Positions 24,901-36,798 of a DNA stretch of 64,000 nt are shown here, one piece after another; position 1 is the stretch's first letter, and every line of letters starts with the position of its first letter. Source of the stretch: Chrysemys picta bellii (Eukaryota; Chordata; Testudines; Emydidae); assembly GCF_011386835.1 (NCBI RefSeq), contig NC_088792.1, forward strand, positions 59,524,081-59,588,080. The letters run 5' to 3'. The translations under genes and the position numbers were made by a program. A model generated the notes under the pieces. That model was not told where the DNA came from. It saw nothing but the letters and a program-made list of their open reading frames with translations, and ran no database searches.

Positions 24901-26616
24901 TTAAAGTCATGGGAATCTTACCAGGTTTATGACAGCAATTCCATGCTGAAAAGTGACTCTCTAAAAATATCACTCTAGGACTCCATGTTCTTGTAGCTCA
25001 CTGATTCAATACTAAATATCCACAGTTTCTAAGTAAAGAGATGGGTTTCTGTAACCGTGAGCCCTAAAAACTCAAGCTGGGCTCTGAGAGTCAAGCTGGG
25101 TTCCTTCCTTCTTTCTCTCATCACCATCAGTAATAAAGATCCTGCAAGCCAAATGATGTTCTCTCTTCAGTTGAGAGGTGCATGATGAGTTGCACCCAGG
25201 AAGTCACTTGTAGTGCATAACAATCTTCCCCTTTGGAACCCGATTGTCTTCCTATTATGGACTCACATATATACAGTCCCACCAAAGGCTAATATTTTAC
25301 ATATTTTTACCTGTATACTGATTAGATTTGTAATAGGCTCAGTGAGACAATAACTATTAGAACTTGACTGTGCTATTTTAACAGTCAGTTTTCGAAGTGG
25401 AACCACACTCTAAGCAATGTAAAATTATTGTCAAGTTGTAAGAGTAGATCTAAGTCCATTTTCCTTTCCTGAGAGTTCCATATCTTTCTCCCCTGTTTAG
25501 AAATGAATAAATAAGGTGTTTGGGGGGAGGGAGAGGGTAGAATTTCTGCCGATAGTCATTCAAATTCTGAAGCAACTCTTGATTTATCCATATTCTGGAT
25601 CAATTCTCTCCTGTGCCAAGGATCCACTTGGTGCATGAGAGGAGTAGGACCATTAGAGAGCCAATTATGGCCACTCTATTCTCAGGCTTCCCCAGATCCA
25701 GAAGAGCTCTCAGATTGCTCTAATTTAAAACAGCTGGCTATCATCCAGTGGCTGTGAACTGGCATAGCTGCCTCCAACACTCCCTTTGTCTTGCGGTGAG
25801 GCAGCTAACTCAGCTAGTTTTACCACAATTGAGAATTCATCTACACTTGGGGAATTTAACTTGGCAGGTCCATGGCCCTACTGCATTTCTCAGGTGGTGG
25901 GGAAAAAAGGACCAGAACTGCTAGGTCAGATAGTCTACCCCCCAAAATGGAGACGGGGCAATGCAGAACATCCTGAGTTCAAACGAAGCCTAAATAACTG
26001 GCAAGAAGTCTAGATTGGCTCTGCAAAGCGAAATGTGAGCTGAACCATTTGGTGAGCTATCGATGTACATATGGGATAAGAAAGTACGTAAGATCCTTGG
26101 CCCTAGTTAAATTCCCCTTACTGGAGTGGTACAAAGGCAACTTAAAGAAGCTTTAATCAGGCAGCCACAGCTACAGACAGTGTTTGGGAATCCTCAGCTG
26201 GCATCAAGAGGAGAAGGCAGAGCTGTAGCATGATGCTTTCCAGTAATTCTGAGCTGGAACATTCCTGACAGAGAAAGTTAGAATAACTATATGGCTGCTC
26301 AAGCTTTTCTTGGGACTGGTTCAACCCCCAACACTCCCACAGTATGGGTTGGTGGAAATGCATTGCTCTGCTTCCGCCATTTCAGCTGTGTGGATTAATC
26401 AGAACAGCCCAGGTTCCAGCCCATAAAGTGATAGATGGTGTCACTATGAAAATCCACAGTTCCAAAATACAGAATTTGATGAAACTGAGCCTCTGGGCCA
26501 TATAATCAGCATGAATCAAGCTCAAGCCTTTGTTGACTTGCCCACCCTTAATGCACAGTGATAATCCAACTGAGGCCTTTAAAAGGTGGGTTTTGGAATG
26601 TAAGCCTGAGAGATGC
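24901..26616. other. No gene recognised
   Basis: No recognisable coding or mobile sequence. The short open frame at 25786-26013 has no domain features. A CT/TC-rich patch lies at 25095-25120. Confidence 0.55.
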
Positions 26617-26628
26617 ATGAATAAGCAC

Positions 26629-26809
26629 TGGAGTACTTGTGGCACCTTAGAGACTAACAAATTTATTAGAGCATAAGCTTTCGTGGGCTACAGCCCACTT
26701 CTGTAGTCCACGAAAGCTTATGCTCTAATAAATTTGTTAGTCTCTAAGGTGCCACAAGTACTCCTGTTCTTTTTGCGGATACAGACTAACACGGCTGCTA
26801 CTCTGAAAC
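26629..26809 (+). mobile_element. Foldback Penelope-like 3' end
   Basis: A hairpin insertion with an exact 12-bp target duplication, atgaataagcac (26617-26628 and 26810-26821). The left arm (to about 26702) is antisense and lacks the last ~45 bp of the family 3' end; the right arm (from about 26703) is sense and ends with the complete terminus ctgctactctgaaa. Both arms share the stretch from the hammerhead-like stem (gtccacgaaagcttatgc on the right) to cacaagtactcc. Because one duplication brackets both arms, the hairpin was inserted as a unit. No coding capacity. Confidence 0.85.
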
Positions 26810-26861
26810 ATGAATAAGCACTATGGCTCACTCTTTGGCACGGACACCACAAGGAAAACAA

Positions 26862-27022
26862 CCTGTATCTTGTGTAGTCATGATGCAAAGTGAGTATAAA
26901 ACACCACCAAATCAAACCATTGCTCTTATACCAGTGGTAGCATTTTACACCCACACGGCCCTCCCATTGCATTGGTCCAAATGACTACACAAAGGGCAAT
27001 GCAATGGTGAATCAGGCCCTGA
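26862..27022. repeat. Short TIR repeat, gaatcaggccctga end
   Basis: The right end ggtgaatcaggccctga matches, inverted, the gggcctgattct ends of the elements at 9096 and 59320. The left boundary is uncertain. No coding signal. Confidence 0.35.
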
Positions 27023-27155
27023 AGGTTTGATTTTAATGGAGCCTTGTCAATGAGAATCTGGTCATGATAGAAAATAAATATCTTGCATTCTCCGTACTCT
27101 GTGATGTTTTGTTCATCATGTCCTCTAATCTAGGATCACTCTTTGGATTTAAGAG

Positions 27156-27339
27156 TATCAGAGGGGTAGCCGTGTTAGTCTGAATCTGTAAAAAGCAACA
27201 GAGGGTCCTGTGGCACCTTTAAGACTAACAGAAGTATTGAGATTTCCATTACTTGCATCTAAAGAAGTGAGGTTCTTACCCACGAAAGCTTATGCTCCCA
27301 ATACTTCTGTTAGTCTTAAAGGTGCTACAGGACCCTCTG
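27156..27339 (-). mobile_element. Foldback Penelope-like 3' end, second subfamily
   Basis: The left arm (27156 to about 27249) is antisense and contains the complete 3' terminus, seen as tatcagaggggtagccgtg. The right arm is sense from acttgcatctaaagaagtg and stops at gaccctctg, missing about 40 bp of the end. The target duplication ttggatttaagag is exact over 13 bp (27143-27155 and 27340-27352). The hammerhead-like box is decayed (ctaaaga) but the stem, gaaa and agcttatgc remain at 27270-27297. The family terminus is ccctctga, differing from the ctactctga subfamily at 26629 and 55449. Confidence 0.84.
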
Positions 27340-27352
27340 TTGGATTTAAGAG

Positions 27353-28639
27353 ACGTCTTCAATTGCGGAGTTCCACTGGAGAGCTTGCTTTCTTTGTACT
27401 ATGGAGAACTAAAGGAAAGTTCTCTTCACTTCTGGCCAGACTTCACTCTCCCTTACACCAGAGACACTTCACTGAATTAAATGGACTTATTTTAGTATTT
27501 ACACAGAGTGCAGAATCTGCCCCCTAGCGGGGAAGGTGACTGGAGATTACTTAACCTCTGCAGTAAATTAGAGACTATAGTTAACATCTCTTGACTGTTG
27601 TGCTTTGGAGCCAAACTTGTGCTTCAGTAAGATAATTGCCAAAAACTTCTGGCTTCTGCCACACAAAGCCCTGTGGATGTGCACATTTTTCTTCTGTTTG
27701 TCTAATACATTTGTCCTGAGTTATCTGCTTGCTTCTGCTTATTTAATACAAACGTAGATGGCTTTAGCTGAGACTAATGGCTTTTTGGAGGCAGCCAGCT
27801 TTCTTCCTGTAGCCAGCAGATACAGGCCTCTAGGAAAGGGCCTTCTCTAAAGCAAGGGTTTGTGAGTAGTTCAGGCATTCAGTGCAGTATAGCAAGATTG
27901 GCTTTATGTCATTACTTTCTGCATGAACAAGAAGTACCAGGGCAGGAAATAACTGCATGCATGCCCTTTCTGGCTGGGACTCTGTTGGCTTTTCCTATGC
28001 AGTTTGGAGGCAGACCCTGCTCATCCATGTGAGTAATTCAATTAAAATTAACAGGTCTACTCACATAAACCAAACAAGATTTTGTCTTTGGTTGACATAA
28101 TAAGATAGTAGAAAACAGAAACCTGGTGTTCATATCTTGCTAAAATGCTACACCTTGTGTTAGTGCCAATGACAACTATGCAGGCTGTGGTCTGGTCCTG
28201 TTTTGAAGTTGACATTTAAAGATTACTAAGTATATAGACCTCTGGGTGTGACGGAAAAAGGCAAGAGAACTAGGTTTCAGGAGATTCCATCAGTTTATTA
28301 GATAACTATCACTGTATGAAAGTAGCAAATGGAGAAACAAAGGAAATATAGAACAGAAAATTGCATTTTCTTACACCAGAATTCATCCTTGGTGTTTTCA
28401 GAATTCCCACAAGCCATTCTGAATAGACATTTCTAAGAAGACAGAATGCAAAATAGATTCCCTCTTCAAGGACCTGTCCCTGAATGTCCTGAAGGCCATT
28501 TCTCTTTTATATCGTGTTCTCTTCTTATCATGCTTGATTCAACCAAGAAAACAAAAAAAAACCTCCAAGCAAACAGAAATGTCTAGTCTTGACAGGACTC
28601 TATGACAGGACACAATCTATTTAGAAGAAATTGGTATCT
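27353..28639. other. No gene recognised
   Basis: No coding or repeat signature recognised. Mostly AT-rich single-copy-looking DNA. Confidence 0.55.
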
Positions 28640-28902
28640 TTTTTTTTTTTTAGTGAGATATTTGTGAACTGGCTACTGACTCCTGCTCTGACCACAAGGT
28701 GTTGCTGTCCACATGCTGTCATTGACAGGTTGAGCAGCCCCATAAGAGAACTAGAGCTGATAGGGCGAGCCTGGATTCCACAAAGACCACTCTCTTCCTA
28801 ATGGCGAAAATAGGAGCCCTACAGAGTTTGCAGGCCTAGATTGCTACCCTGCAGGTACAGAATGTGGAGGTACCTTGCAAGCTCAAGCTGTGCTGTCTTC
28901 AG

Positions 28903-29480
28903 CTCCAACCCCTGCTCCATGCAAACTCAAGCTCCCCCTGCCTGACAAATTTAATGGCAACCACAACAAATTTCATGGGGTCCTAAGTCAATGTTAGCTC
29001 CAGTTTCTGCTATGTCTGCAGTAGGACACCACTGACAAAGACTGAATGGGACTAACTATCAGCCTGCATACCTGGGATGCCCTAGCTTGGGCATCCCTAC
29101 TCTTGGAAAATTCAGGCTTGCTTCTGGGACAATTTGAGGACTTTGTTAGAGCTATGGCAGTGACTTTCAATGATCCAAGTTACAAGTGTATGGCCAAAGC
29201 TACACTTCAGGTGTTGTAGGAGGGATGCTGTCCAGTTGCCAAATATTCAGCAAAGTTTCGATGCTTGGGAAGTAGATACTGAGCGGAAGGAGGCTGTCTA
29301 GTGTGATCATTTCTGGCTTGGCCTCAACAACTATATTAAAGATGAATGACATGGGTGGAATTCCCATCTGGCCTGGATGCTTTAGGTGACCCTCTATGTC
29401 AAGATCAATGATGGTGTGACTGAACGCTGCCAAGAAAAAAGATGGTCCTCCCAAGCTCCCACCACCTTGCTGACTCAGAT
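28903..29480 (+). pseudogene. Ty3/Gypsy (chromovirus-like) gag remnant
   Basis: The plus-strand reading LPDKFNGNHNKFHGVLSQC near 28941-28997 resembles the start of the retrotransposon gag/UBN2-like capsid region. HTWDALAWASLLLENSG (about 29069-29119) and a following segment near 29135-29170 continue the capsid pattern, after which the sequence decays through stops. Gag would assemble the cytoplasmic particle. Protease, reverse transcriptase and RNase H are absent: integrase follows at about 29515, so roughly 2 kb of a normal element has been deleted. The upstream boundary is unclear (from about 28640). Confidence 0.6.
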
Positions 29481-29514
29481 TCCCCCGTCCTTCCATCACC
29501 AGTCTCTCACAGCC

Positions 29515-30340
29515 TCTGCCCATACCACTGCCTTCATCTACTATTTCAGTGGACTTCATTATAGAACTGCCATGCTCCCAAGGATACTCGGTAATCCTAG
29601 TCGTGTTGATCTCCTAACAAAGATGGTACATTTCATACCATGGCATCACCTCTTTCTGGAAAATGTCTTCAGCTACCATGGGTTACCAACAGGAACTGTA
29701 TCAGATTGGGGTCATCTCTGAATTCTGGCAGGAATTTCTTACACTCCTTGACACCGAGTCCCTCACATAATCCACCTATCACCCACAGACTAATGGGTAA
29801 ACAGGGAGGCTCAGTCAGATCTTTGGAGCAATATCTTTGCTGCTTTTTGAGTTAACTCCAGGATGACCAGTATCCCCTGCTGGGCTATGCTGAATTTGCA
29901 CAGAACAAAGCAATCCACGCTTCATCCCAACAGAGACCATTCTTTGGAAACTATGGCTTCCACCCCTGCTTCCACCCAGACTTGCCTGTGAGTTCCTCAG
30001 TACTGTCCACCACAGATTTAGCCTCCCATCTATTCTGGGTGCATCAGGAAGCTGAAGGAACACTTGCAGTCCACAAAAGAAGGCAATAAACACCATGTCT
30101 CCAACATAAGCAGGGTGACCCCAATCTGACCATAAAGGACAAGGTGTGGCTCTCTGCCCAGAACCTTACATCGAGCCACCCATCTGCCAAACTAGACTAC
30201 CAATACCTGGGCCCCTTCAAGATTATAGAATGGGTAAACCCAGTGACCTTCAGGTTAGAGCTGCCCACGTCCTTGAAGATCCACCCTGTCTTTTACATCT
30301 GACTTTTAAAGCCCAACATTGAGAACCACTCCAACCACTG
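29515..30340 (+). pseudogene. Ty3/Gypsy integrase remnant
   Basis: The decayed integrase core is recognisable from ISVDFIIELPCSQGYSV (near 29540-29590), which holds the first catalytic aspartate. GTVSDWG (29695-29715) carries the second aspartate. The segment near 29785-29815 corresponds to the third acidic position, but glycine appears where glutamate is expected (TGRL). The C-terminal GPF/Y module is clear: DYQYLGPFKIIEWVNPVTF (30196-30252), then LKIHPVFYI. Integrase would insert the element cDNA. Several stops (tga/tag) break it. The GPF/Y module and the adjacent gag type suggest a chromovirus-like (sushi-type) element. Confidence 0.78.
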
Positions 30341-30780
30341 GGCCCCGAGGCATCTTTGAGAGGGACTACCATGAGGAATCAGGGCCTGTAGCAGTGCCAG
30401 CTTCGGCCAACCTAATGAGTGCAGCTGGCCTGTAGTAGGCTGCTTTATTGGCTATACCACCTGATTGGCTTATTCAGTGGACTGGATCTTAAGCCCAGCA
30501 GCAGTTCAGTGGCTTCTTAAAATATTCTCTCATTGCTGTGATAGCTCCTGCCCCTGTTTTGTTTCCAGACCTGCTTCTGCCTTGCCTCACTCCAGGTAAT
30601 CAGGTTCTGACCCTTGCCTCTGGTTCCTGACTTCTGACCTTGGCTGTGACCCTTGGCTCTGGCATCTGGCCTCTAACTCTGGCTCTGATTCCTGGCTGTA
30701 GACTCCTGCCCTGACCACTAGGCTGGGCTCCTGACCTGATCACTAGTCACAACCACCCCATCCTGGTCCTGACATGGAGT
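30341..30780 (+). mobile_element. Probable LTR-derived region of the Gypsy element
   Basis: The region following integrase has no coding signal but is dominated by imperfect repeats of a ctgaccctt/ctctggct-type unit (30590-30780). A segment with ttgctgtgatagctcctgcc (30534-30553) is related to gtagctgttatgacagttcctg at 31459-31480, so the two regions may be LTR copies from related elements. Exact ends and target duplications were not found. Confidence 0.4.
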
Positions 30781-31379
30781 AAGGACCAGATCATTTCTGT
30801 ACAAGTGAATCATCACAAAGTCCAGTGGATCACAATGTCTTAAGTGGGCAAAAGATGTCAATACTCCACCCCATCAGCAATCCTGATGTCATGGCATGCT
30901 CCTTGCTCTCCTACAAACTTCTGCCACTTTGTGATCCAGGAGTCATCCAGAATCCACATGTTAGGACCACATATTCTTCCCTCAATGGTCAATGTACCTA
31001 CTCTATCAGTTCCAAACCTCTGCACTAAATGTCTTTGGAAATACCACATTAATCTGCTCCAAGATCAGGAAATAGCCACATGCTCCCCCTATTCCCACTC
31101 CAGACCTAGTAAAACACAGATTTTTTCTGAAAAAAACAAAACCAGGCTCATTAATTACCCAGTCTTATTTTCCCCACCCCAGCTACAAGCCCTCTCCTAA
31201 TACCCACCGTAAGGCCTTATAGGTCTAGAACCTAGGCCTGCAGAGCTACGAGGGAGTGAACGTATCCTGGCTACCACCCAGTCGTAACTATATCCAGTGT
31301 GTGCTCCACTTCCCATGACCTGCTGTGGACACAAACCATGGGAAATTCCACCTCAAAGGATTGACAGACAGGAGCCCCA
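30781..31379. other. No gene recognised
   Basis: Non-coding spacer between the two LTR-like segments. The 118-codon open frame at 30844-31200 has low-complexity composition and no domain. Part of it could be a further Gypsy fragment too decayed to read. Confidence 0.45.
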
Positions 31380-31660
31380 TAACTCCTGATTGGCTCCCTG
31401 CTCTATATAAACACAAGGGTCATTCCAGGAAGCAATTGGGCAACAGTGTGGATCTTTTGTAGCTGTTATGACAGTTCCTGCTCCTTGCTCTTGCCTTCCT
31501 GGTTTGATTTGGACTTTGCCTCCTGACTTGGATCCTGACCCTTGGTATCAAACCTGGCCTGGATCTGACTATGAACTCTTCTACTCCCAGCCTCATGTTT
31601 GTCCGTGCTCTGACCCTTGACCCTGACTGCTATTGTTGGGATCCTGATGCCCCCACCGCT
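31380..31660 (+). mobile_element. Second LTR-like segment
   Basis: Contains a promoter-like ctatataaac at 31403-31412, then a stretch similar to that at 30534 and a series of gacccttg/cctgac repeats (to about 31640). The layout (TATA, transcription-start region, repeats) fits a Gypsy LTR. No exact boundary or duplication was identified. Confidence 0.4.
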
Positions 31661-34600
31661 ACACAAAGTTCTCTTTCTCCACCCAATATAACAAAACTTC
31701 TGGTTAGGCCACCTGCTGGCTATTCTGTTCTGTTCACAGTAAGCTGCTCCTTAAAATAGAAACACTTTATAACAGAGTCAACTTGTAGCAAGTGATGAGT
31801 TATTAAATCTCTATTGCATGGATGCACAAATGTTCAGACTAGAAATGTCAGGGGCAGGGTGTCCACCAGGGGCAATGGTGTCAGCACATTCTCTTGAATT
31901 ACCCAGGCAAGCATAAATTAATTGAATAGAAACCTTATGATGAGTTTTTCTCTTAATTGGTGTATGCACATTGTTAATTCCCCCAGACTGCATTTCTATG
32001 CAGGTGGTGCATGTGCTTTTTAAATACTGTTCTCAGTTTGGGTCCCACAAAGATTCAGTGGGTGCTAGGCACTATCTTGTGTAAAACTGGACAGAGCTGA
32101 GACCATTTTGACCCACATAATGTCAATAGTTTGATCTCTAGCTCTGCACAAAAACCAACCACCTAGAAACTTTTTGAAAAAGGGCTATTTTTTCCTGGCT
32201 TCTATTTCCACAACCCCTATGTTACATGACCCCAAATTTGAGTTGTTAATCCTACCCTACACCCTCCTGAGGCAAACCAAATTTCAAAGGTATGTAAGCA
32301 TGTATATTTTTTGAGGAATTACAAAGGTCAACCAGAAGTAGTGACTCAAACTTAAGAACAGTGGCACTGCTGTGCCACTATTATATCACATCTAAATCTG
32401 TTATGCCAGGTCTGAGTTTGGCTGATGGAGTTTATTAAATAAATACTAAGTTGTTCTTCCCCCCTCTCTTTATATCCCATTCTTTGTAGTAGAAAATTGT
32501 ATATGAATCTATTGCTGACTACTGTATTAACGTCATTGGAGTAAGGCAGCTAAAAATCTCTGTGCACGCACACACCCATGCCAGCGTGGTTTCAATGTGC
32601 TGTTCTTGTGCTTAACTCACTTGGCTTGGTTTTGTCATTTTTAGAATACTGTTTCCCGTTGAGCAAATGGTGGCACTTTTCAATATGTTAAATGAAAGTT
32701 AGCCATAAAAAGTTTGTTTATGTTGCTTTTGCTATTGCATGTCCTCAGTTAGAAGCTAATTTTCAGACAATGCAGGACTCTGCCATTTAAAATGAGCTGA
32801 AACTTTGTAAAATGTGGTTTTTGTCTGTTTGAGAATGTCAGAGGTGTTCAGCAGAGAAATTTGTGGTTGCTGATGAAATTGTTGAGACACTAACGCTAGA
32901 TGTCGAGTGAGTGACGTATCTCTAGCAAGGAGGAGACTATAGTATTTCATTAAATGATGTTAGTATATCCATAAATGTGTCCAAAACGATCAAGCTCAGA
33001 CAGCACTACCACTCTTGTATCTATAAGAAACTAACGATGAGACTGAGCTACAAAATTCCAAGTAGGATTTTGAACACCCCCAAAGTAAGGCGCATTCAGA
33101 TCTTGGGTTTTGGTTTGTCCCATTAGAATTATTTTAGGTGACATTTGCAAAATTTGGCTTCTGGTCTGGATTTGAGTATGGAAGCACCCTTCCTCACATT
33201 TCAGCAGTGTTTGGATCTGGGGTGTTGGTCTGTGCTCATCTCTAACATGAGTAGAAGCATCAGTGCTCTTCTGAGCCACCAACTAGCTGGGAAAAGTACC
33301 AAAAAATGAACAGAACTGAACTAAGAGGCGGGAGAGAAATTCTACAAATATTCTTTTAAAAGAAAGTTACATTTCTTAGACACAGACCATGTGCTAGCCT
33401 TTGGCTCAGGGGTGAATTTCACCCAAAGAGGAGAAGATCAATGGTGGCAGTGAAACAGCATGAAGAGACCCCCGCTTCTAATGTCAAAAAAACTATCTCC
33501 TGTCAAATCTCTGCTGACATTCTGTCAGAGCAATTGCAGAGGCTATATTTTTAGTTTAATTCATGAAGACCATTAATCTGCCTTAGAGAAGAACAGTTCC
33601 TAGATAACAGGAAGCTAGATAAATCTGTTGAAGGCAGCTGAAATATTATAGCTCTGTGAAAGCAGCGATGGCAAATGGAACTGGTTTTGCTTCCAAAAAA
33701 GTGCATGTGCCTTAGTGCGATTTCCCATGAAAACTGGCCCATTTTTGAGTTCATAACAATATGTGAAAAACCCAAAGTTGCAACAGCTTTGTACTTTTGT
33801 CATGAATGATCTGCATACTTCTATCTTTTGTGCATGAGCTTTTCTTCTCTGGAGACCCAAGTTCAAATTTTAAGCTCATAAATAAAAACCGAGGGCACGT
33901 CCTGTCCATTTGTGCACCTTGCCGAACATCACACAGTTGGCCAGCTGGTAGCTTCTGTTTTGAGAGAGGCTCAGGACTGAAGGATCAGAGTGACCGCTCA
34001 GGATGAGTAGAGCTGTGGAATCTCGCCTAGCACCTCCTCCACGGCATTGGGCTCCAAGTTGGTGCTATTTACCAGTCCTTTCATGCGGACTTAATATTCA
34101 CTCAAAATATTTTAAAGGCTTCATTTATCAAGTTGTCCTGCTCCTAAAGGTTTTTTGTGCACATTTGTAAAGGGAAAATGCAGTACACAGTATTTTTCCT
34201 GGTTTTATTAATGCACATTCTAAATCTGCTTTGAAGCATTCTACAAGCAGATATTGGGGAGGTGGGGGGTGGGGGGGGGGAGAGGAGCCTCTCTGCAGGT
34301 TGCCAGCAAAGCGGTGTGTTAATTTTCTTCCTAATCTTCATTTCATCATTGAAATGAAGATACAAATTCACATCTACTAACAGAGGTGAACTATTCAGTG
34401 CAGGGATCTTTTTGTATGTTTCTGCAACACTTCCTAGTTTTATGGGTCTTATCTCCAAATGTTGGAAGTGGAAAATAGACTCCCTTCCTTGTGGCCATAC
34501 CCTACAAGTTGCTAAGCACGATTAGCTGCCACTGAAATCAATAGAAGTAGGGGGCATTGCAGGATCAGGCCCTTAGAATGGTCTGCTGCTATTAGACCAG

Positions 34601-36552
34601 GAAAGGTGCAGTGATGAGCACTGGGAGGACAGATTCTGACCATGGGAACTCTTAGCCCACAGGGACCTAATGCTATCTTTGGCCTAAATCTCATGATCAG
34701 AAGGTGTTTGTGATCTCTTCCCCTTACCAGTTGTTTAGTTAGCTTCTTCTGTACAAACTATCCCAGACTTAGGAAGGGGTGGGAGGAAGCAGGACCATGT
34801 CTGCAACACTAGCATACTAGCCAGCAGTGCAGGTCATGCACAGACGGAGATGCATGCTGTATCATCCTCAGGGTCATTAAGCAAGAGTACACCTCTTAGG
34901 CTCCCATGAACACAGGGCTTTCCCAAGGTTCTACTGGGGCAGGGCAGCATGGCACCACCTCCAGCTCTGTCTTAATGGTACAATGACATCACTGACAATG
35001 TACTTCTTAAATGTTTTTATATATATACACACTTCCGGTTCCCTCTGACCACTGGTGCTGCTCTGTCTCTATCATGACATTCTATCTCTGACAACTTACG
35101 CTTTTGTCCTGAAAAACAGGAATGTAAGGGAGTAGTTGAATATTAGGATTAATAAATTAGTGCTCTTAAAAATGAGAAAGCTTTTGCATGCTTTAGCAAT
35201 GCAACTAGATTATCTGGAGCTGATATCTCTTGGTACCACTGCCTTTCTTCTGAGATGTACGTAATTGTGAGGTGGGCTATTTTTTTAAATTTTATAGCAC
35301 ACACTACCATTTTGAAAGGCAAGCACCTCTCTGCAGTGTGTGAACACAATATTGCTAAAGATACAATTTCATAAGGTTTATTGGAAGATTAAGATAAGTA
35401 AGGCAACTCTCTTAGAAAATTAAAGAAATAGTCTACAATTGTTCACTATCTAATGAACAAGAAAATTAAGATGCGGCCATTTTCTGTGCTAATAAAACTC
35501 ACTTGTGGGAGTTTCTTATTGAATTCATTAAGGTTGCTATGACAACTATATATATTCTTTTGGAGATGTGATGTGGCCAAATACCACATGTACCAGAAAA
35601 ATAATGATGATTTTATGAATGTTCAGACTGAAAACAAGAGGGTTTTTACTTTTTAAACTTACCACTACCTTGTGTTTGCCTATCCAGTCTCTCTGTATGC
35701 ATGATCATGAGGTACTGGTGAAACATTTGAATAGTGGAGAAAAGCATATGTAGCAATTTTTTTTTCAAGTGTAGGGGAGGGAAGGGAGAGAGAGAAAAGG
35801 AATCACTGCAATTATCATAGAGCAACTATCTCCTCTAAGATAATGAAATAAATATTAAGGGGGAAAAGTGACTAAACATCTGTGGCCCAATCCTTGCCGC
35901 TGGCCTAGCTGTGCTCAGTAGAGGTCCTGAAAGGACATATGATATACAATATAGAATAAAATCTAGCTCAGTGTCTTAGCTGTGTTCTGCATTTTTAATA
36001 GGAGTGCTCAGCAATAAAAACCCTAATGCTGTCTCTAAAATAAGCAGAAGTGACTGAATACACATAAGGAGCAGATCCATTGAGTAAGAACAACATTTTT
36101 ATATAGTCACACTTCATGATAGAACGTCATTTGTCAATGAGCTTATTCCTGTGTTCCAAGTAGCTAGGATCTCTTTGAAGGTTTTTAAAATGATCTTCAG
36201 CAAAAATATTCATACTAGGAGACAAGTTCTATAAGAGACAGCTAACTTACCTGCAGATTTATTAAGAGACTGATGAATGTTAGGCAACACATAGTCTAGG
36301 TCTGATGGGATAATCTTTACAACAATATGATAGGAGGAACTATTATTTACTCAGCTGACTTCGATATCTGTCTCCCTCTACCATATCTATTGCTTTCCCC
36401 TATTTAAGAATCACACTTTGAGCTAGTAATTCATTACTTTGGAGGAACTTAATTTATCTGCTGACAACACTACTAGAATCCCGTATTCAAGCGCATAGTG
36501 GGGAATGCTATCTTTTTATGTTTTCGGCATAGTTCTGGCTGCTATTTGATAT
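31661..36552. other. No gene recognised over about 4.9 kb
   Basis: Long AT-rich tract without identifiable genes or complete mobile elements. A SINE/LINE 3'-tail scrap may be present near 32040-32110 (gggtgctaggcactatcttg). A G homopolymer and G-rich run is at about 34258-34282. Some stretches, such as 35500-35600, look like candidate conserved noncoding DNA, but this is only an impression. Confidence 0.5.
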
Positions 36553-36702
36553 GTACAGTAACTCCTGTAGTTATGTTCTTGAAAAATGCGACTTTAAGTG
36601 AAACGATGTTCAGCTAATCCAATTTCCCTGTAAGAATTAATGTAAATAGAGGGGTTAGATTCCAGGGAATTTTTTTTCACCACACAAGACACATACATAT
36701 AC

Positions 36703-36798
36703 ACTTGCATCTGAAGAAGTGAGGTTCTTACCCACGAAAGCTTATGCTCCCAATACTTCTGTTACTCTTAAAGGTGCCACAGGACCCTCTGTTGCTTT
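36703..36798 (+). mobile_element. Penelope-like 3' fragment with hammerhead-like core
   Basis: A 96-bp insert flanked by an exact 10-bp duplication, atacatatac (36693-36702 and 36799-36808). It starts acttgcatctgaagaag and stops at gttgcttt, lacking the last ~33 bp of the family 3' end. It is the same subfamily as 27156. It holds the most complete ribozyme-like core of the window: gcat, ctgaaga (36711-36717), a short stem, gaaa (36736-36739), agctt, atgc (36744-36747). Confidence 0.82.
36707..36747 (+). ncRNA. Minimal hammerhead ribozyme-like motif
   Basis: In RNA sense: helix I gcat/atgc flanks the motif. CUGAAGA fits the CUGANGA core box, with position 7 free. The imperfect stem II starts with GUG pairing CAC. 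GAAA follows, then AGCU, which is its own reverse complement, so helix III could form only between two molecules. Hammerheads of this reduced, possibly dimeric form have been reported in Penelope-like elements. One extra A between the first box and stem II departs from the textbook core, so self-cleavage may be weak or absent. Confidence 0.6.

Noticed and set aside
26629..26809. First read as a tRNA-derived SINE or a palindromic MITE
   Set aside because: The arms are unequal at their outer ends, target duplications are 10-13 bp, and the longer copy at 61158 leads into an ORF end, which fits Penelope-like 3' ends better.
35500..35600. Possible ultraconserved noncoding element
   Set aside because: Only an impression of non-repetitive AT-rich sequence; cannot be supported without cross-species alignment.
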